Shown: positions 31,074 to 39,814 of the stretch, piece after piece
How positions within the stretch are numbered: position 1 is the stretch's first letter
How the letters are laid out: each line of letters begins with the position of its first letter
Source of the DNA: Nocardioides szechwanensis
GTDB taxonomy: Bacteria; Actinomycetota; Actinomycetes; Propionibacteriales; Nocardioidaceae
Assembly (NCBI RefSeq): GCF_900103935.1
Contig: NZ_FNIC01000013.1
Coordinates: 1-63,356, forward strand
DNA: 63,356 nucleotides
Reading direction: 5' to 3'
The notes under the pieces: model-generated
Databases searched by the model: none
What the model saw: only the letters and a program-made list of their open reading frames with translations
What the model was told of the DNA's origin: nothing
Position numbers and translations under genes: made by a program

Positions 31074-31640
31074 TCAGCCCACCCCCGCTGACATCTCCTG
31101 AGCCAACAGGGCGACCTCGCGCGCACTGCCGCCGGCGCGGTCGGGCGGGGCGGTGAGGATGAGGGTGACCACGGCGCGACCGTCGTCGGTGACGAAAGCG
31201 CTGGCGTTGCCGACGAGCTCGTCGACGGTCTCGACAGGCCCATCGCAGCCGCCCTCGGAGTCGCCCTTCACGCCACCCTCGGTGCCCGGGTGGAGTGCGG
31301 TGCAGGCGAGGTCGAGCATCGTCGAGGTGCGCTCGTCGGCGGCGCGGCCCTCCTCCTCGACGAGGGTGAGCACGGTGAGGGTCAGCCGGACGTCACCGGA
31401 CGCACTGGCCGCCGCGCAGACCGTGAGCTCGTCGCGCTCGCCGGTGACCGTCTCTGGCGCCAGCACGCTGAGCCCCCAGCGGCCGGCCACGGCCGACAGG
31501 GTGCCCTCGCAGAAACCGGACGGGACGGTCACGGCCCCGCGCGGCGACGGGTCCGCGGTGGCCAGGCCGGCACCGACCACGGCGGCGGCGCCGACGGCGA
31601 AGCCGAGGCTGCCGACGAGCCACCCGGCCGCGGTCACCAC
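31074..31640 (-). CDS. Exported/membrane-anchored protein, hypothetical
   Basis: 188 residues from GTG 31640 (or 31637). An N-terminal hydrophobic helix (VTAAGWLVGSLGFAVGAAAVVGAGLATA) is followed by an extracellular domain with Cys residues at SGFCEG, LTVCAAA, LDLACTA and GGCDGP. The C-terminal part, VDELVGNASAFVTDDGRAVVTLIL, looks like a small alpha/beta fold. The start overlaps the stop of the next gene upstream, which has a similar layout, so these are a coupled pair and possibly diverged duplicates. Confidence 0.6.
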   Translation of the reverse strand: MVTAAGWLVGSLGFAVGAAAVVGAGLATADPSPRGAVTVPSGFCEGTLSAVAGRWGLSVLAPETVTGERDELTVCAAASASGDVRLTLTVLTLVEEEGRAADERTSTMLDLACTALHPGTEGGVKGDSEGGCDGPVETVDELVGNASAFVTDDGRAVVTLILTAPPDRAGGSAREVALLAQEMSAGVG

Positions 31641-32200
31641 ACCACCTCGGCGGCCGCGACCAGCGATGACAGGCCCTCGTGCAGCCGGTCGACGCTGGTC
31701 AGGTCCAGCTGGAGCACCCGGATCTCGACCACGTGGTGCTCGGCGGTCAGCACGACCACCTGGGAGATGCCCTGGCCGGCGACCGGCGTACGCACGCAGG
31801 TCCCAGGAGGTGACGGCGGCAGCCATTCAGGGGACCGCTCGACGTCGGCGCTGTCGTCGGCCAACAGGCCGCAGGCGACCTCGAAGCTCTGTCGCGCCGC
31901 GACCGGCAGGTCGGCGGCCTTCCCGCCGGTGAGCAGCGGTCGGCGCGAGACCAGGATGTCGCGCGACCCCAGGATCACCTCGCACTCGTTGCGCCCGGTC
32001 AGCACCGGCTCCGCGACGATCCCGAGGCTCTCCATCGCCGAGGTCGGTACGGCGGTCGCGCACTGGCGCGCCGTCACGTCCTCGGTCAGGACGGCCGCCG
32101 TCAGGTCAGCTTCGTCGCGCTGTTCGACCAGGGCCATGGCCACCCCGGACGTCGCTGCCCCCAGTACGACGCCCACCCCCACGAGGGCGAACAGGTTCAC
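31634..32200 (-). CDS. Exported/membrane-anchored protein, hypothetical
   Basis: 188 residues from GTG 32200 (VNLFALVGVG); a GTG 18 bp upstream is possible. One N-terminal helix is followed by an extracellular domain with four Cys (TARQCATAVP, NECEVIL, EVACGLL and GTCVRTP), probably two disulfides. The C-terminal ISQVVVLTAEHHVVEIRVLQLDLTSVDRLHEGLSSLV echoes the C-terminus of its downstream neighbour. No function is known. Adjacent to a divergent P-loop kinase gene. Confidence 0.6.
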   Translation of the reverse strand: MNLFALVGVGVVLGAATSGVAMALVEQRDEADLTAAVLTEDVTARQCATAVPTSAMESLGIVAEPVLTGRNECEVILGSRDILVSRRPLLTGGKAADLPVAARQSFEVACGLLADDSADVERSPEWLPPSPPGTCVRTPVAGQGISQVVVLTAEHHVVEIRVLQLDLTSVDRLHEGLSSLVAAAEVVW

Positions 32201-32261
32201 CGCGCGATCGTCCCACACCCGGGCCCAACACACCCCGACAACGGTGCGGCAGACTGGGCGG

Positions 32262-32873
32262 ATGCACGCGGAGGTGATCGTCCTCGCCGGCCCCTCGGGA
32301 GCCGGCAAGTCACGGCTCGCCGAACGGATGGGACTGCCCGTGCTGCGCCTCGACGACTTCTACAAGAGCGCCGGCGACCCGACGCTCCCCCTGATCACCA
32401 CCGGCGCCAACGCCGGCCTGGTCGACTGGGACCACCCGGACTCCTGGCACCCCGACGACGCGACCGCCGCGGTCCGCGCCCTGTGCGAGACCGGGCAGGC
32501 CGAGGTGCCCATCTACGACATCGCCCACGACGGTCGGTGCGGCTGGCAGACCCTCCACCTCGACGGGCACGCGCTGTTCGTCGCGGAGGGCATCTTCGCG
32601 CAGGAGGTCGTGCCGCGCCTGCGTGACGAGGGCTGGCTGGCCGCGGCCTACTGCGTGCGCCAGCACCCCGCCGTCACGTTCTGGCGCCGCCTCAACCGCG
32701 ACCTGCGCGAGCACCGCAAACCTCCACTCGTGCTCGTACGTCGGGGTCTCGCCCTGCTGCGTGCCCAGCGCCGCGTGGTCCAGCGCGCCGTCGACCTGGG
32801 CTGCCAACCCGTCTCCCCGCACGAGGCCTGGGAGCTGCTGCAACGGCTGGCGGCGGAGCGGGCACGCCCGTGA
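32262..32873 (+). CDS. Uridine kinase-like P-loop NTPase
   Basis: 203 residues. Walker A is GPSGAGKSRLAE (about 10-21). LRLDDFYKSAGDPTLP is the uridine-kinase-type DDFY motif, DWDHPDSW follows the family pattern, and VAEGIFAQEVV is the equivalent of the EGI motif. It probably phosphorylates a nucleoside or similar small molecule, which would suit the salvage genes downstream, but substrate specificity cannot be read from sequence. Its stop overlaps the GTG of the next gene (GTGA). Confidence 0.75.
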   Translation: MHAEVIVLAGPSGAGKSRLAERMGLPVLRLDDFYKSAGDPTLPLITTGANAGLVDWDHPDSWHPDDATAAVRALCETGQAEVPIYDIAHDGRCGWQTLHLDGHALFVAEGIFAQEVVPRLRDEGWLAAAYCVRQHPAVTFWRRLNRDLREHRKPPLVLVRRGLALLRAQRRVVQRAVDLGCQPVSPHEAWELLQRLAAERARP

Positions 32874-33406
32874 CCGACCCGCTCGGCCTCCTGCGCGGCC
32901 TGCGTCAACCGGACCGTCGTAGCTGCGGCGCCAGCGTGGTCGTCGCCGCGCGGATGCTCGCCGACCCGTCCTATGCCGAGTCGATGACCCCCGACCGCTT
33001 CGCCGACGAGGCCCTGGTCACCCATCGCCGGGTGACCGCGCGCGACCTCGGCGGCCGGTTCCAGGTCCCGTGGCCGCGGGCGCTCGGCACCCCGCCGTGG
33101 GCGGTGGCCCGCGAGCTCGGCCCCCACCACGTCACCCGGCTCGCGTGGCCGGACCCCGGAGCGCGTTTCGACCGGACCCTCGCGACCGTCCGCGCCGGCC
33201 AGCCGGCCGCGCTCTACGTCGGCAACCGCTGGTGCCCGCGCCACGTCGTGCTGGCCGCGGCCGCTCCCGAGCCCGGCACCCTGCTGGTCTACGAGCCCGC
33301 GACCGGGCGGGTGCTGCCGGTCGACCGGCGCTCGGTCGTCGAGCACCGGATGAGCCTCGCCGGGTGGGACCGGCTGTGGTTCGTCGTCCACAGCCGATCG
33401 GGCTAG
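32870..33406 (+). CDS. C39/papain-like fold protein (possible cysteine peptidase)
   Basis: 178 residues, no signal peptide. RSCGASVVVAARM near residue 18 fits a catalytic Cys at the start of a helix. YVGNRWCPRHVVLAAAAPEPGTLLVYEPATGRVLPVDR fits the downstream His and Asp/Asn strand of C39-like folds. A peptidase or transglutaminase-like activity is only inferred. GTG start overlaps the stop of the kinase-like gene, so they are coupled. Its last 4 bp overlap the convergent add stop. Confidence 0.5.
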   Translation: MTDPLGLLRGLRQPDRRSCGASVVVAARMLADPSYAESMTPDRFADEALVTHRRVTARDLGGRFQVPWPRALGTPPWAVARELGPHHVTRLAWPDPGARFDRTLATVRAGQPAALYVGNRWCPRHVVLAAAAPEPGTLLVYEPATGRVLPVDRRSVVEHRMSLAGWDRLWFVVHSRSG

Positions 33407-34503
33407 CGCGACTCCCCCAGCGCGGCGTAGCCGGGCTTGATCACCGAGTCGATGATGGCCAGCCGCTCGTCGAACGGTAGGAACGCCGACTTCATCGCGT
33501 TGATGGTGAACCACCGCAGGTCGGTCAGCGTGTAGCCGAACCCCTCGACCAGCTTGGCCATCTCGTCGGTCATGGAGGTCTGGCTCATCAGCCGGTTGTC
33601 GGTGTTGACCGTGACCCGGAACCGCAGGTCGGTGAGCAGCCCGATCGGGTGCTCGGCGACCGAGTCGGCCGCTCCGGTCTGCACGTTGGAGGAGGGGCAC
33701 ATCTCGAGCGGGATCCGCTTGTCGCGCACGTAGGACGCCAGGCCACCGAGCGTGACCGTGCCGTCGTCGGCCACCGTGATGTCGTCGATGATGCGTACGC
33801 CGTGGCCGAGCCGGTCGGCGCCGCACCACTGGATCGCCTGCCAGATCGACGGCAGCCCGAACGCCTCACCGGCGTGGATCGTGAAGTGGGAGTTCTCGCG
33901 TTGGAGGTACTCGAACGCGTCCAGGTGGCGGGTCGGCGGGTAGCCCGCCTCGGCGCCGGCGATGTCGAACCCGGCCACGCCCCGGTCGCGCCACGCGACC
34001 GCGAGGTGGGCGATCTCCATGGAGCGAGCCTGGTGCCGCATCGCGGTCAGCAGCTGGCGTACGACGATCCGTCCACCCGCCGCCTCGGTCGCCTCGTCGA
34101 AGCCCAGCTGGACCGCCGCGACGACCTCGTCGAGGGTCAGCCCCTGGGAGACGTGCTGCTCGGGGGCGTAGCGCACCTCGGCGTAGACGACCCCGTCGGC
34201 GGCCAGGTCCTCGACGCACTCGCGGGCCACCCGGGTCAGGGCGTCACCGGTCTGCATCACGGCGACCGTGTGGTCGAAGGTCTCGAGGTAGCGCACGAGC
34301 GACCGCGAGTCGGCCGCCTCGGCGAACCAGCGCCCGAGCGACTCCGCGTCCTGGACCGGCAGCTCGTGCCCGATCTCGCCGGCCAGCTCAATGATGGTGG
34401 CCGGCCGGAGCCCACCGTCGAGGTGGTCGTGCAGCAGGACCTTGGGAGCCTGCCGGATCTCGTCTCGCGTGGGGGCGATAAGTTCCGAAGGAGTGGCGCT
34501 CAT
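33403..34503 (-). CDS. add: Adenosine deaminase
   Basis: 366 residues from ATG 34503. It deaminates (deoxy)adenosine to (deoxy)inosine, the substrate for the purine nucleoside phosphorylase. The zinc ligands are in LLHDHLDGG and IHAGEAFG, with the catalytic Glu in HAGEA. LGHGVRIIDD and VTVNTDNRLMS are the later active-site motifs. M. tuberculosis add (Rv3313c) is also followed by deoA and cdd, and all three occur here. Confidence 0.93.
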   Translation of the reverse strand: MSATPSELIAPTRDEIRQAPKVLLHDHLDGGLRPATIIELAGEIGHELPVQDAESLGRWFAEAADSRSLVRYLETFDHTVAVMQTGDALTRVARECVEDLAADGVVYAEVRYAPEQHVSQGLTLDEVVAAVQLGFDEATEAAGGRIVVRQLLTAMRHQARSMEIAHLAVAWRDRGVAGFDIAGAEAGYPPTRHLDAFEYLQRENSHFTIHAGEAFGLPSIWQAIQWCGADRLGHGVRIIDDITVADDGTVTLGGLASYVRDKRIPLEMCPSSNVQTGAADSVAEHPIGLLTDLRFRVTVNTDNRLMSQTSMTDEMAKLVEGFGYTLTDLRWFTINAMKSAFLPFDERLAIIDSVIKPGYAALGESR

Positions 34504-34554
34504 CCCGCCATCCAACCACCAGGCTCAGGACCCCAGCCCGCAGGAGGCTCAAGC

Positions 34555-35010
34555 ATGCGCGTGTTCACCAGCTTCGACGAGATCGGTGAGGCCGTCGGCG
34601 AGGAGCTCGGCACCAGCGACTGGGTGGCCATCGACCAGGAGCGGGTCAACACCTTCGCCGACGCGACCGGCGACCACCAGTGGATCCACGTCGACGAGGA
34701 GCGCGCGAAGGCCGGGCCGTTCGGCGGCACCATCGCCCATGGCTACCTGACCCTCTCGCTGATCCCGTGGCTCGGCAGCCAGGTCTTCTCGATCGAGACC
34801 CCGGGCGCGAAGCTCAACTACGGCCTCAACAAGGTACGTTTCCCCAACCCCGTGCTCGTCGGGCAACGCCTCCGGCTGACGGTCACCCTGGGCGACGTCG
34901 TCGACCTCCCGGCCGGCAAGCAGGTCTCGCTCAAGCACGTCATCGAGATCGAGGGCGCCGACAAGCCCGCCTGCGTGGCCGAGTCGATCGTGCTGCTGCT
35001 CAAGCCTTGA
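34555..35010 (+). CDS. MaoC-like (R)-specific enoyl-CoA hydratase
   Basis: 151 residues, a single hotdog domain. The ATG is preceded by AGGAGG. The hydratase-2 motif is present: FADATGDHQWIHVDEERAKAGPFGGTIAHGYLTLSL, with the catalytic Asp and His about five residues apart. It hydrates trans-2-enoyl-CoA in fatty-acid turnover or polyhydroxyalkanoate precursor supply. It is close to M. tuberculosis single-domain MaoC proteins such as HtdZ/Rv0130. No functional link to its neighbours is evident. Confidence 0.88.
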   Translation: MRVFTSFDEIGEAVGEELGTSDWVAIDQERVNTFADATGDHQWIHVDEERAKAGPFGGTIAHGYLTLSLIPWLGSQVFSIETPGAKLNYGLNKVRFPNPVLVGQRLRLTVTLGDVVDLPAGKQVSLKHVIEIEGADKPACVAESIVLLLKP

Positions 35011-35161
35011 TCCAGCGGTAGGCGGCGTCGCGAGCGTCACCAGACTGGCGTGATGGCAAGGCGCCGGCGCGACGGCGTCCTGGTTGTCCATCGAGCGTCG
35101 GTAACGCAGCCAGCGCGCCTGGATGGTGGCGCGTAGCAGCCGCATATCGTTGTATCCAGGC

Positions 35162-36451
35162 TTAGCTGATCCGGTCGATCACCAGCGGCGAGGCGGAGTA
35201 CGACGCCGCGTCGCCGATGTCGTAGCCACCCTCGAGCGAGGCCAACGCACGGTCGAAGCGCTCGGGCTCGTCGGTGAGCAACGTGAACAGCGGCGCCCCC
35301 TCGGTGACGGTGTCACCGGGGCGGGCGTGCCAGACCACACCGGCTCCGGCCTGGACCGGGTCCTCCTTGCGGGCGCGCCCGGCACCGAGGCGCCACGCGG
35401 CCAGCCCGACCGCCATGGCGTCGAGCCGGGTCAGGGTGCCCGAGGTGGGAGCGGTCACGACGTGCGACTCGCGCGCGGTCGGCAACGTCGCGTCCGGGTC
35501 GCCGCCCTGGGCGCGGATCATCGCCTTCCAGGCGTCCATCGCGGACCCGTCGGCGAGCCGATCGGCGGGGTCGACGTCGTCGCGCCCGGCACCGGCGAGC
35601 ATCTCGCGGGCCAGGGCGAGGGTCAGCTCGAGCACGTCCGCGGGGCCACCACCCGCCAGCACGTCCACCGACTCGGCGACCTCGATCGCGTTGCCCGCGG
35701 TGAGACCGAGCGGGGTGCTCATGTCGGTCAGCAGGGCGACGGTGTGGACGCCGGCGTCCTTGCCCAGCGCGACCATCACCTCGGCGAGCTCGCGCGCCTT
35801 GTCGAGGTCCTTCATGAAGGCACCGGTGCCAACCTTGACGTCCAGGACGAGGGCGCCGGTGCCCTCCGCGATCTTCTTGCTCATGATCGACGAGGCGATC
35901 AGCGGGATCGCCTCGACGGTGCCGGTGACGTCACGCAGCGCGTAGAGCTTCTTGTCGGCGGGCGCCAGGCCGTCGCCGGCGGCGCAGATGACAGCGCCCA
36001 CGGACTCCAGCTGCGCGAACATCTCGTCGTTGGACAGCGCCGCCCGCCAGCCGGGGATCGACTCGAGCTTGTCGAGCGTGCCGCCGGTGTGGCCGAGGCC
36101 GCGTCCGGAGAGCTGGGGCACCGCCACACCGCACGCCGCGACCAGCGGCGCGAGCGGCAGCGTGATCTTGTCGCCGACGCCCCCCGTGGAGTGCTTGTCG
36201 GCGGTGGGCCGCGACAGGCTGGAGAAGTCCATCCGCTCACCTGACGCGATCATCGCGCCGGTCCAGCGGGCGATCTCGCGCCGGTTCATCCCGTTGAGCA
36301 GGATGGCCATCGCGAGCGACGACATCTGCTCGTCGGCGACGGCGCCGTGGGTGTAGGCGTCGATCACCCAGTCGATCTGGCTGTCGGAGAGCTCACCGCG
36401 CTCTCGCTTCGCGATGATCACCTCCACCGCGTCATGCTGCTCGGCGCCCAT
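35162..36451 (-). CDS. deoA: Thymidine phosphorylase
   Basis: 429 residues; the ATG at 36451 is selected by a GGAGGG ribosome binding site 5 nt upstream. It converts thymidine or deoxyuridine and phosphate to base plus 2-deoxyribose-1-phosphate. The family signature is DKHSTGGVGDKITLPLAPLVAACGV with SGRGLGHTGGTLDKLESIPGW. SSIMSKKIAEGTGALVLDVKVGTGAFMK forms the phosphate/dimer region, and the C-terminal domain is intact. It lies 43 bp downstream of cdd, forming a cdd-deoA pyrimidine unit. Confidence 0.95.
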   Translation of the reverse strand: MGAEQHDAVEVIIAKRERGELSDSQIDWVIDAYTHGAVADEQMSSLAMAILLNGMNRREIARWTGAMIASGERMDFSSLSRPTADKHSTGGVGDKITLPLAPLVAACGVAVPQLSGRGLGHTGGTLDKLESIPGWRAALSNDEMFAQLESVGAVICAAGDGLAPADKKLYALRDVTGTVEAIPLIASSIMSKKIAEGTGALVLDVKVGTGAFMKDLDKARELAEVMVALGKDAGVHTVALLTDMSTPLGLTAGNAIEVAESVDVLAGGGPADVLELTLALAREMLAGAGRDDVDPADRLADGSAMDAWKAMIRAQGGDPDATLPTARESHVVTAPTSGTLTRLDAMAVGLAAWRLGAGRARKEDPVQAGAGVVWHARPGDTVTEGAPLFTLLTDEPERFDRALASLEGGYDIGDAASYSASPLVIDRIS

Positions 36452-36494
36452 GTGCCCTCCCCTTCTCCACAGCACCCACGCTAGCGCCGGCCGG

Positions 36495-36890
36495 TCAGCC
36501 CAAGTCGGCGGGGCCGAACGCCTGCGGCAGCACGTCGGCCATCGTGCGCACGCCCTCGGGCGTCATCACCAGCAGCCCGGGCGCCGCGTGCTCCGAGAGC
36601 AGCTGGCGGCACCGGCCGCACGGCATGATCACGTCGCCGTCGCCGTTCACGCACACGAACCGCGTCAGCTTGCCGCCCCCGGTGGCCCAGAGCTGGGAGA
36701 CCAACCCGCACTCGGCGCACAACGTCACGCCGTACGCGGCGTTCTCGACGTTGCAGCCGGTGACCAGGCGTCCGTCGTCGACGCGCGCCGCGGCACCCAC
36801 CGAGTAGTGCGAGTACGGCGCGTAGGCATGCCTCATGACGTCCGTGGCCGCCGCCTGGAGCGCCGACCAGTCCTCGTCCACCTCGGTCAT
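36495..36890 (-). CDS. cdd: Cytidine deaminase
   Basis: 131 residues, the homotetrameric short form. Zinc is bound by three Cys, and the catalytic Glu sits in CNVENAAYGVTLCAECGL (CAE) with PCGRCRQLLSE. It deaminates (deoxy)cytidine to (deoxy)uridine for DeoA. A GGAGG sequence precedes the ATG. Divergent from the BMP lipoprotein gene, so nucleoside import and breakdown start from the same 209-bp region. Confidence 0.95.
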   Translation of the reverse strand: MTEVDEDWSALQAAATDVMRHAYAPYSHYSVGAAARVDDGRLVTGCNVENAAYGVTLCAECGLVSQLWATGGGKLTRFVCVNGDGDVIMPCGRCRQLLSEHAAPGLLVMTPEGVRTMADVLPQAFGPADLG

Positions 36891-37048
36891 GCGTCCTCCT
36901 TGTTCAGTCGTGCGCGGAGGCTCACCCTGGCCCACCTGAGCACGTGTCCGCAAACACACCGCAAACGACTGACACCGCCCGGTTCGGGGAGGAAGGTCGC
37001 AAGTGGATAACGGTGCGGCAACTGCCCGCATATCAGTGCCCGATTCGA

Positions 37049-37054
37049 TAACGT
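37049..37054 (+). promoter_or_regulatory. Candidate -10 for the BMP lipoprotein gene
   Basis: TAACGT sits about 45 bp upstream of the GTG at 37100, leaving a normal leader with a GGAGG ribosome binding site. No convincing -35 was recognised. The rest of the 36,891-37,099 gap shows nothing else. Confidence 0.3.
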
Positions 37055-37099
37055 GCTCAGGCGCCCCGCACGTGGCGGTGCGCAGACTTGGAGGCAACA

Positions 37100-38194
37100 G
37101 TGAATAACTTGAGGAAGGCCGTTGTCGGCGGCATTGCTGCGCTTGCAGCGTCCACGGCGCTCACCGCGTGTGGCGACGCCCCGGACGACAAGTCGGGCGA
37201 CGGCGGAGAGAAGACGACTGACTTCCTTCCCTGCATCGTCTCCGACGCAGGCGGGTTCGACGACAAGTCGTTCAACCAGCTCAGCTACGAAGGTGTCGAG
37301 CAGGCAGCCGACGAGCTGGGAGCCGAGTTCAAGGGCGTCGAGTCCCAGAGCGAGAACGACTACGGCCCCAACCTGGAGAGCCTGGTCGCCGAGGGCTGCG
37401 ACGCCATCGTGACCGTCGGCTTCGCCCTGTCGGCAGCCACCGTCGAGTCGGCCAAGGCCAACCCCGACATCGAGTACATCCTCATCGATGACGCGGCCGA
37501 CAACGACTTCGACGGCACCAAGGACGCGGACAACATCAAGCCGCTGCTCTACGACACCGCCCAGGCCGCGTTCCTCGCGGGCTACGCCGCGGCTGACTAC
37601 ACCACGACCGGTGTCGTCGGCACCTACGGCGGTATGCCGTTCCCGACCGTCACGATCTTCATGGACGGCTTCAAGCAGGGTGCGGAGTACTACGCCAGCG
37701 AGAAGGGCAAGGAGATCAAGGTCGTCGGCTACGAAGGCGGCGAGAAGGGTCTCTTCACCGGTGGCTTCGAGGCCAACGAGACCGCGACCACCACGGCCAA
37801 GGGCATCCTCGACCAGAACGCTGACGTGATCCTCCCGGTCGGCGGCCCGATCTACCAGGGTGCGCTCACCGCGATCGACGACTCGGGCAAGGACGTCGCC
37901 ATGCTCGGCGTCGACGCCGACTTCTTCGAGACCGACCCGAACACCCAGGAAGTGGTGCTCACGTCGATCCTGAAGAACATGAAGGTCTCGACCTACGAGG
38001 CGATCCTGGCCGCAGGCAACGACGAGTTCGACGCCGAGGCCTACGTCGGCACCCTGGAGAACGACGGCGTCGGTATCGCCCCGTTCCACAACTTCGAGGG
38101 CAAGGTCTCGGAGTCGCTCCAGGCCGAGCTCGACGAGGTCAAGGCCGGCATCATCGACGGCTCGATCACGGTCACGTCGTACCTCAACCAGTGA
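37100..38194 (+). CDS. BMP-family nucleoside-binding lipoprotein
   Basis: 364 residues with a lipobox LTAC (Cys24). The mature protein is a PnrA/BmpA-type class I binding protein: VSDAGGFDDKSFNQLSYEGVEQAADELGAEFKGVESQSENDYGPN, YILIDDAADNDFDG, VGTYGGMPFPTVTIFMDGFKQGAEYY and the late GKVSESLQAELDEVKAGIIDG. BMP proteins of this type bind purine and pyrimidine nucleosides and hand them to the ABC permeases that follow. GTG start with GGAGG 5 nt upstream. A strong hairpin separates it from the ATPase gene, which probably sets a higher level of the binding protein. Confidence 0.92.
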   Translation: MNNLRKAVVGGIAALAASTALTACGDAPDDKSGDGGEKTTDFLPCIVSDAGGFDDKSFNQLSYEGVEQAADELGAEFKGVESQSENDYGPNLESLVAEGCDAIVTVGFALSAATVESAKANPDIEYILIDDAADNDFDGTKDADNIKPLLYDTAQAAFLAGYAAADYTTTGVVGTYGGMPFPTVTIFMDGFKQGAEYYASEKGKEIKVVGYEGGEKGLFTGGFEANETATTTAKGILDQNADVILPVGGPIYQGALTAIDDSGKDVAMLGVDADFFETDPNTQEVVLTSILKNMKVSTYEAILAAGNDEFDAEAYVGTLENDGVGIAPFHNFEGKVSESLQAELDEVKAGIIDGSITVTSYLNQ

Positions 38195-38219
38195 CACACC
38201 TCAGCCTCGGCTGAACAGA

Positions 38220-38249
38220 GGGGGGCCGGCACCTGCCGGCCCCCCTTCT
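38220..38249 (+). terminator. Strong rho-independent-like terminator/attenuator after the BMP gene
   Basis: Perfect 12-bp arms (GGGGGGCCGGCA at 38220-38231, TGCCGGCCCCCC at 38234-38245) with a CC loop, followed by TTCT. It lies 25 bp past the stop. A TAGCCT at 38258-38263 could restart transcription for the ATPase gene. Confidence 0.8.
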
Positions 38250-38299
38250 GCTCTCGCTAGCCTGACCTCGTCACCGTCCACCAGCATCGAGGACCACGC

Positions 38300-39814
38300 A
38301 TGACTCTCACCCTGCGCGACATCACCAAGCGGTTCGGCACCCTGGTCGCCAACGACCACATCTCGCTCACGGTCGAACCCGGTGAGATCCATTGCCTGCT
38401 CGGGGAGAACGGCGCCGGCAAGTCGACGCTGATGAACGTCCTCTACGGCCTCTACCCCGCCGACGAGGGCGAGATCCTGCTCGACGGCAAGGTCCAGCAC
38501 TACTCCGGACCGGGCGACGCGATCGCCGCCGGCATCGGCATGGTCCACCAGCACTTCATGCTCATCCCCGTCTTCACGGTCGCCGAGAACGTCATGCTCG
38601 GTCACGAAGCCACCGGGTTCCTCGGAACCCTCGACCTCGACGCCGCCCGCCGCCGCGTCCGCGAGATCTCCGACCGGTTCGGGTTCGACGTCGACCCCGA
38701 CGCGGTCGTCGAGCACCTCCCCGTCGGCGTCCAGCAGCGCGTCGAGATCATCAAGGCCCTGTCCCGCGACGCCAAGGTGCTCGTCTTCGACGAGCCCACC
38801 GCGGTGCTCACCCCGCAGGAGACAGACGACCTGATGAGCATCATGCGTCAGCTCAAGGAGGCCGGCACCGCGATCGTCTTCATCACCCACAAGCTGCGCG
38901 AGGTGCGCGAGGTCGCCGACCGGATCACCGTCATCCGCCGCGGCGCCGTCGTGGGTGAGGCCAGCCCCACCGCCACCAACGTCGAGCTCGCCGCCCTCAT
39001 GGTCGGCCGTCCGGTCGAGCTGACCGTGCACAAGGAGCCGGCCAAGCCCGGCCCGGAGGCGATGGTCGTCCGCGACCTGACGGTGACCGACGCAGAGGGT
39101 CACGTCGTCGTCGACGGGATCAGCTTCACCATCGACACCGGCGAGATCCTCGGCGTCGCCGGCGTCCAGGGCAACGGCCAGACCGAGCTCACCGAGGCGA
39201 TCCTCGGCCTGCAGGCCCACGTCACCGGCTCGGTGGTGCTCGACGGCACCGAGCTGGTCGGCCGCTCGGTCCGCCGGGTGCTCGACGCCGGAGTCGGCTT
39301 CATCCCCGAGGACCGTCAGGCCGACGGCCTGGTCTCCGGGATGACGATCGCCGAGAACCTCATGCTCAACCGCAGCCACGGCAAGCCGTTCGTGAGCGCC
39401 GGGTCGCTTCGCCTGAAGGACCTCGCGGAGTTCGCGCAGGAGAAGCTCGTCCAGTACGACGTCCGCGCGCAGAGTGTCGAGACCCTGGCCGGGCAGCTGT
39501 CCGGCGGCAACCAGCAGAAGGTCGTCGTCGCCCGTGAGCTCTCCCGCGACCTGCGCCTGCTCGTCGCGGCGCAGCCGACCCGAGGCGTCGACGTCGGGTC
39601 CATCGAGTTCATCCACAAGCAGATCGTCGCCGCCCGCGACACCGGCGTACCGGTGCTCCTGGTGTCGACCGAGCTCGACGAGATCGCCGCGCTGTCGGAC
39701 CGGATCATGGTCCTCTACCGCGGCCGGATCGTCGGCATCGTCCCCTCTGACACCCCGCGCGACGTCCTCGGCCTGATGATGGCCGGCGAACGTCCGGAAG
39801 GAACCGCCGCGTGA
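38300..39814 (+). CDS. Nucleoside ABC transporter ATPase (two ABC domains)
   Basis: 504 residues with two fused ABC domains. Domain 1: GENGAGKSTLMNVLYG, Q-loop VHQHFMLIP, Walker B VLVFDEPTAVLT. Domain 2: a degenerate Walker A in GVQGNGQTELTEA, signature LSGGNQQKVVVARELS, and LLVAAQPTRGVD with Ala-Gln where Asp-Glu is usual in Walker B. Asymmetry of this kind is normal in RbsA/NupA-like ATPases. It drives nucleoside uptake by the two permeases. GAGGA precedes the ATG. Confidence 0.92.
   Translation: MTLTLRDITKRFGTLVANDHISLTVEPGEIHCLLGENGAGKSTLMNVLYGLYPADEGEILLDGKVQHYSGPGDAIAAGIGMVHQHFMLIPVFTVAENVMLGHEATGFLGTLDLDAARRRVREISDRFGFDVDPDAVVEHLPVGVQQRVEIIKALSRDAKVLVFDEPTAVLTPQETDDLMSIMRQLKEAGTAIVFITHKLREVREVADRITVIRRGAVVGEASPTATNVELAALMVGRPVELTVHKEPAKPGPEAMVVRDLTVTDAEGHVVVDGISFTIDTGEILGVAGVQGNGQTELTEAILGLQAHVTGSVVLDGTELVGRSVRRVLDAGVGFIPEDRQADGLVSGMTIAENLMLNRSHGKPFVSAGSLRLKDLAEFAQEKLVQYDVRAQSVETLAGQLSGGNQQKVVVARELSRDLRLLVAAQPTRGVDVGSIEFIHKQIVAARDTGVPVLLVSTELDEIAALSDRIMVLYRGRIVGIVPSDTPRDVLGLMMAGERPEGTAA

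Noticed and set aside
35011..35161. Possible small minus-strand gene starting MRLLRATIQARWLRYRRS near 35,145
   Set aside because: The frame continues antisense through the MaoC gene and has no ribosome binding site or recognisable family. It may be a remnant, but support is insufficient.
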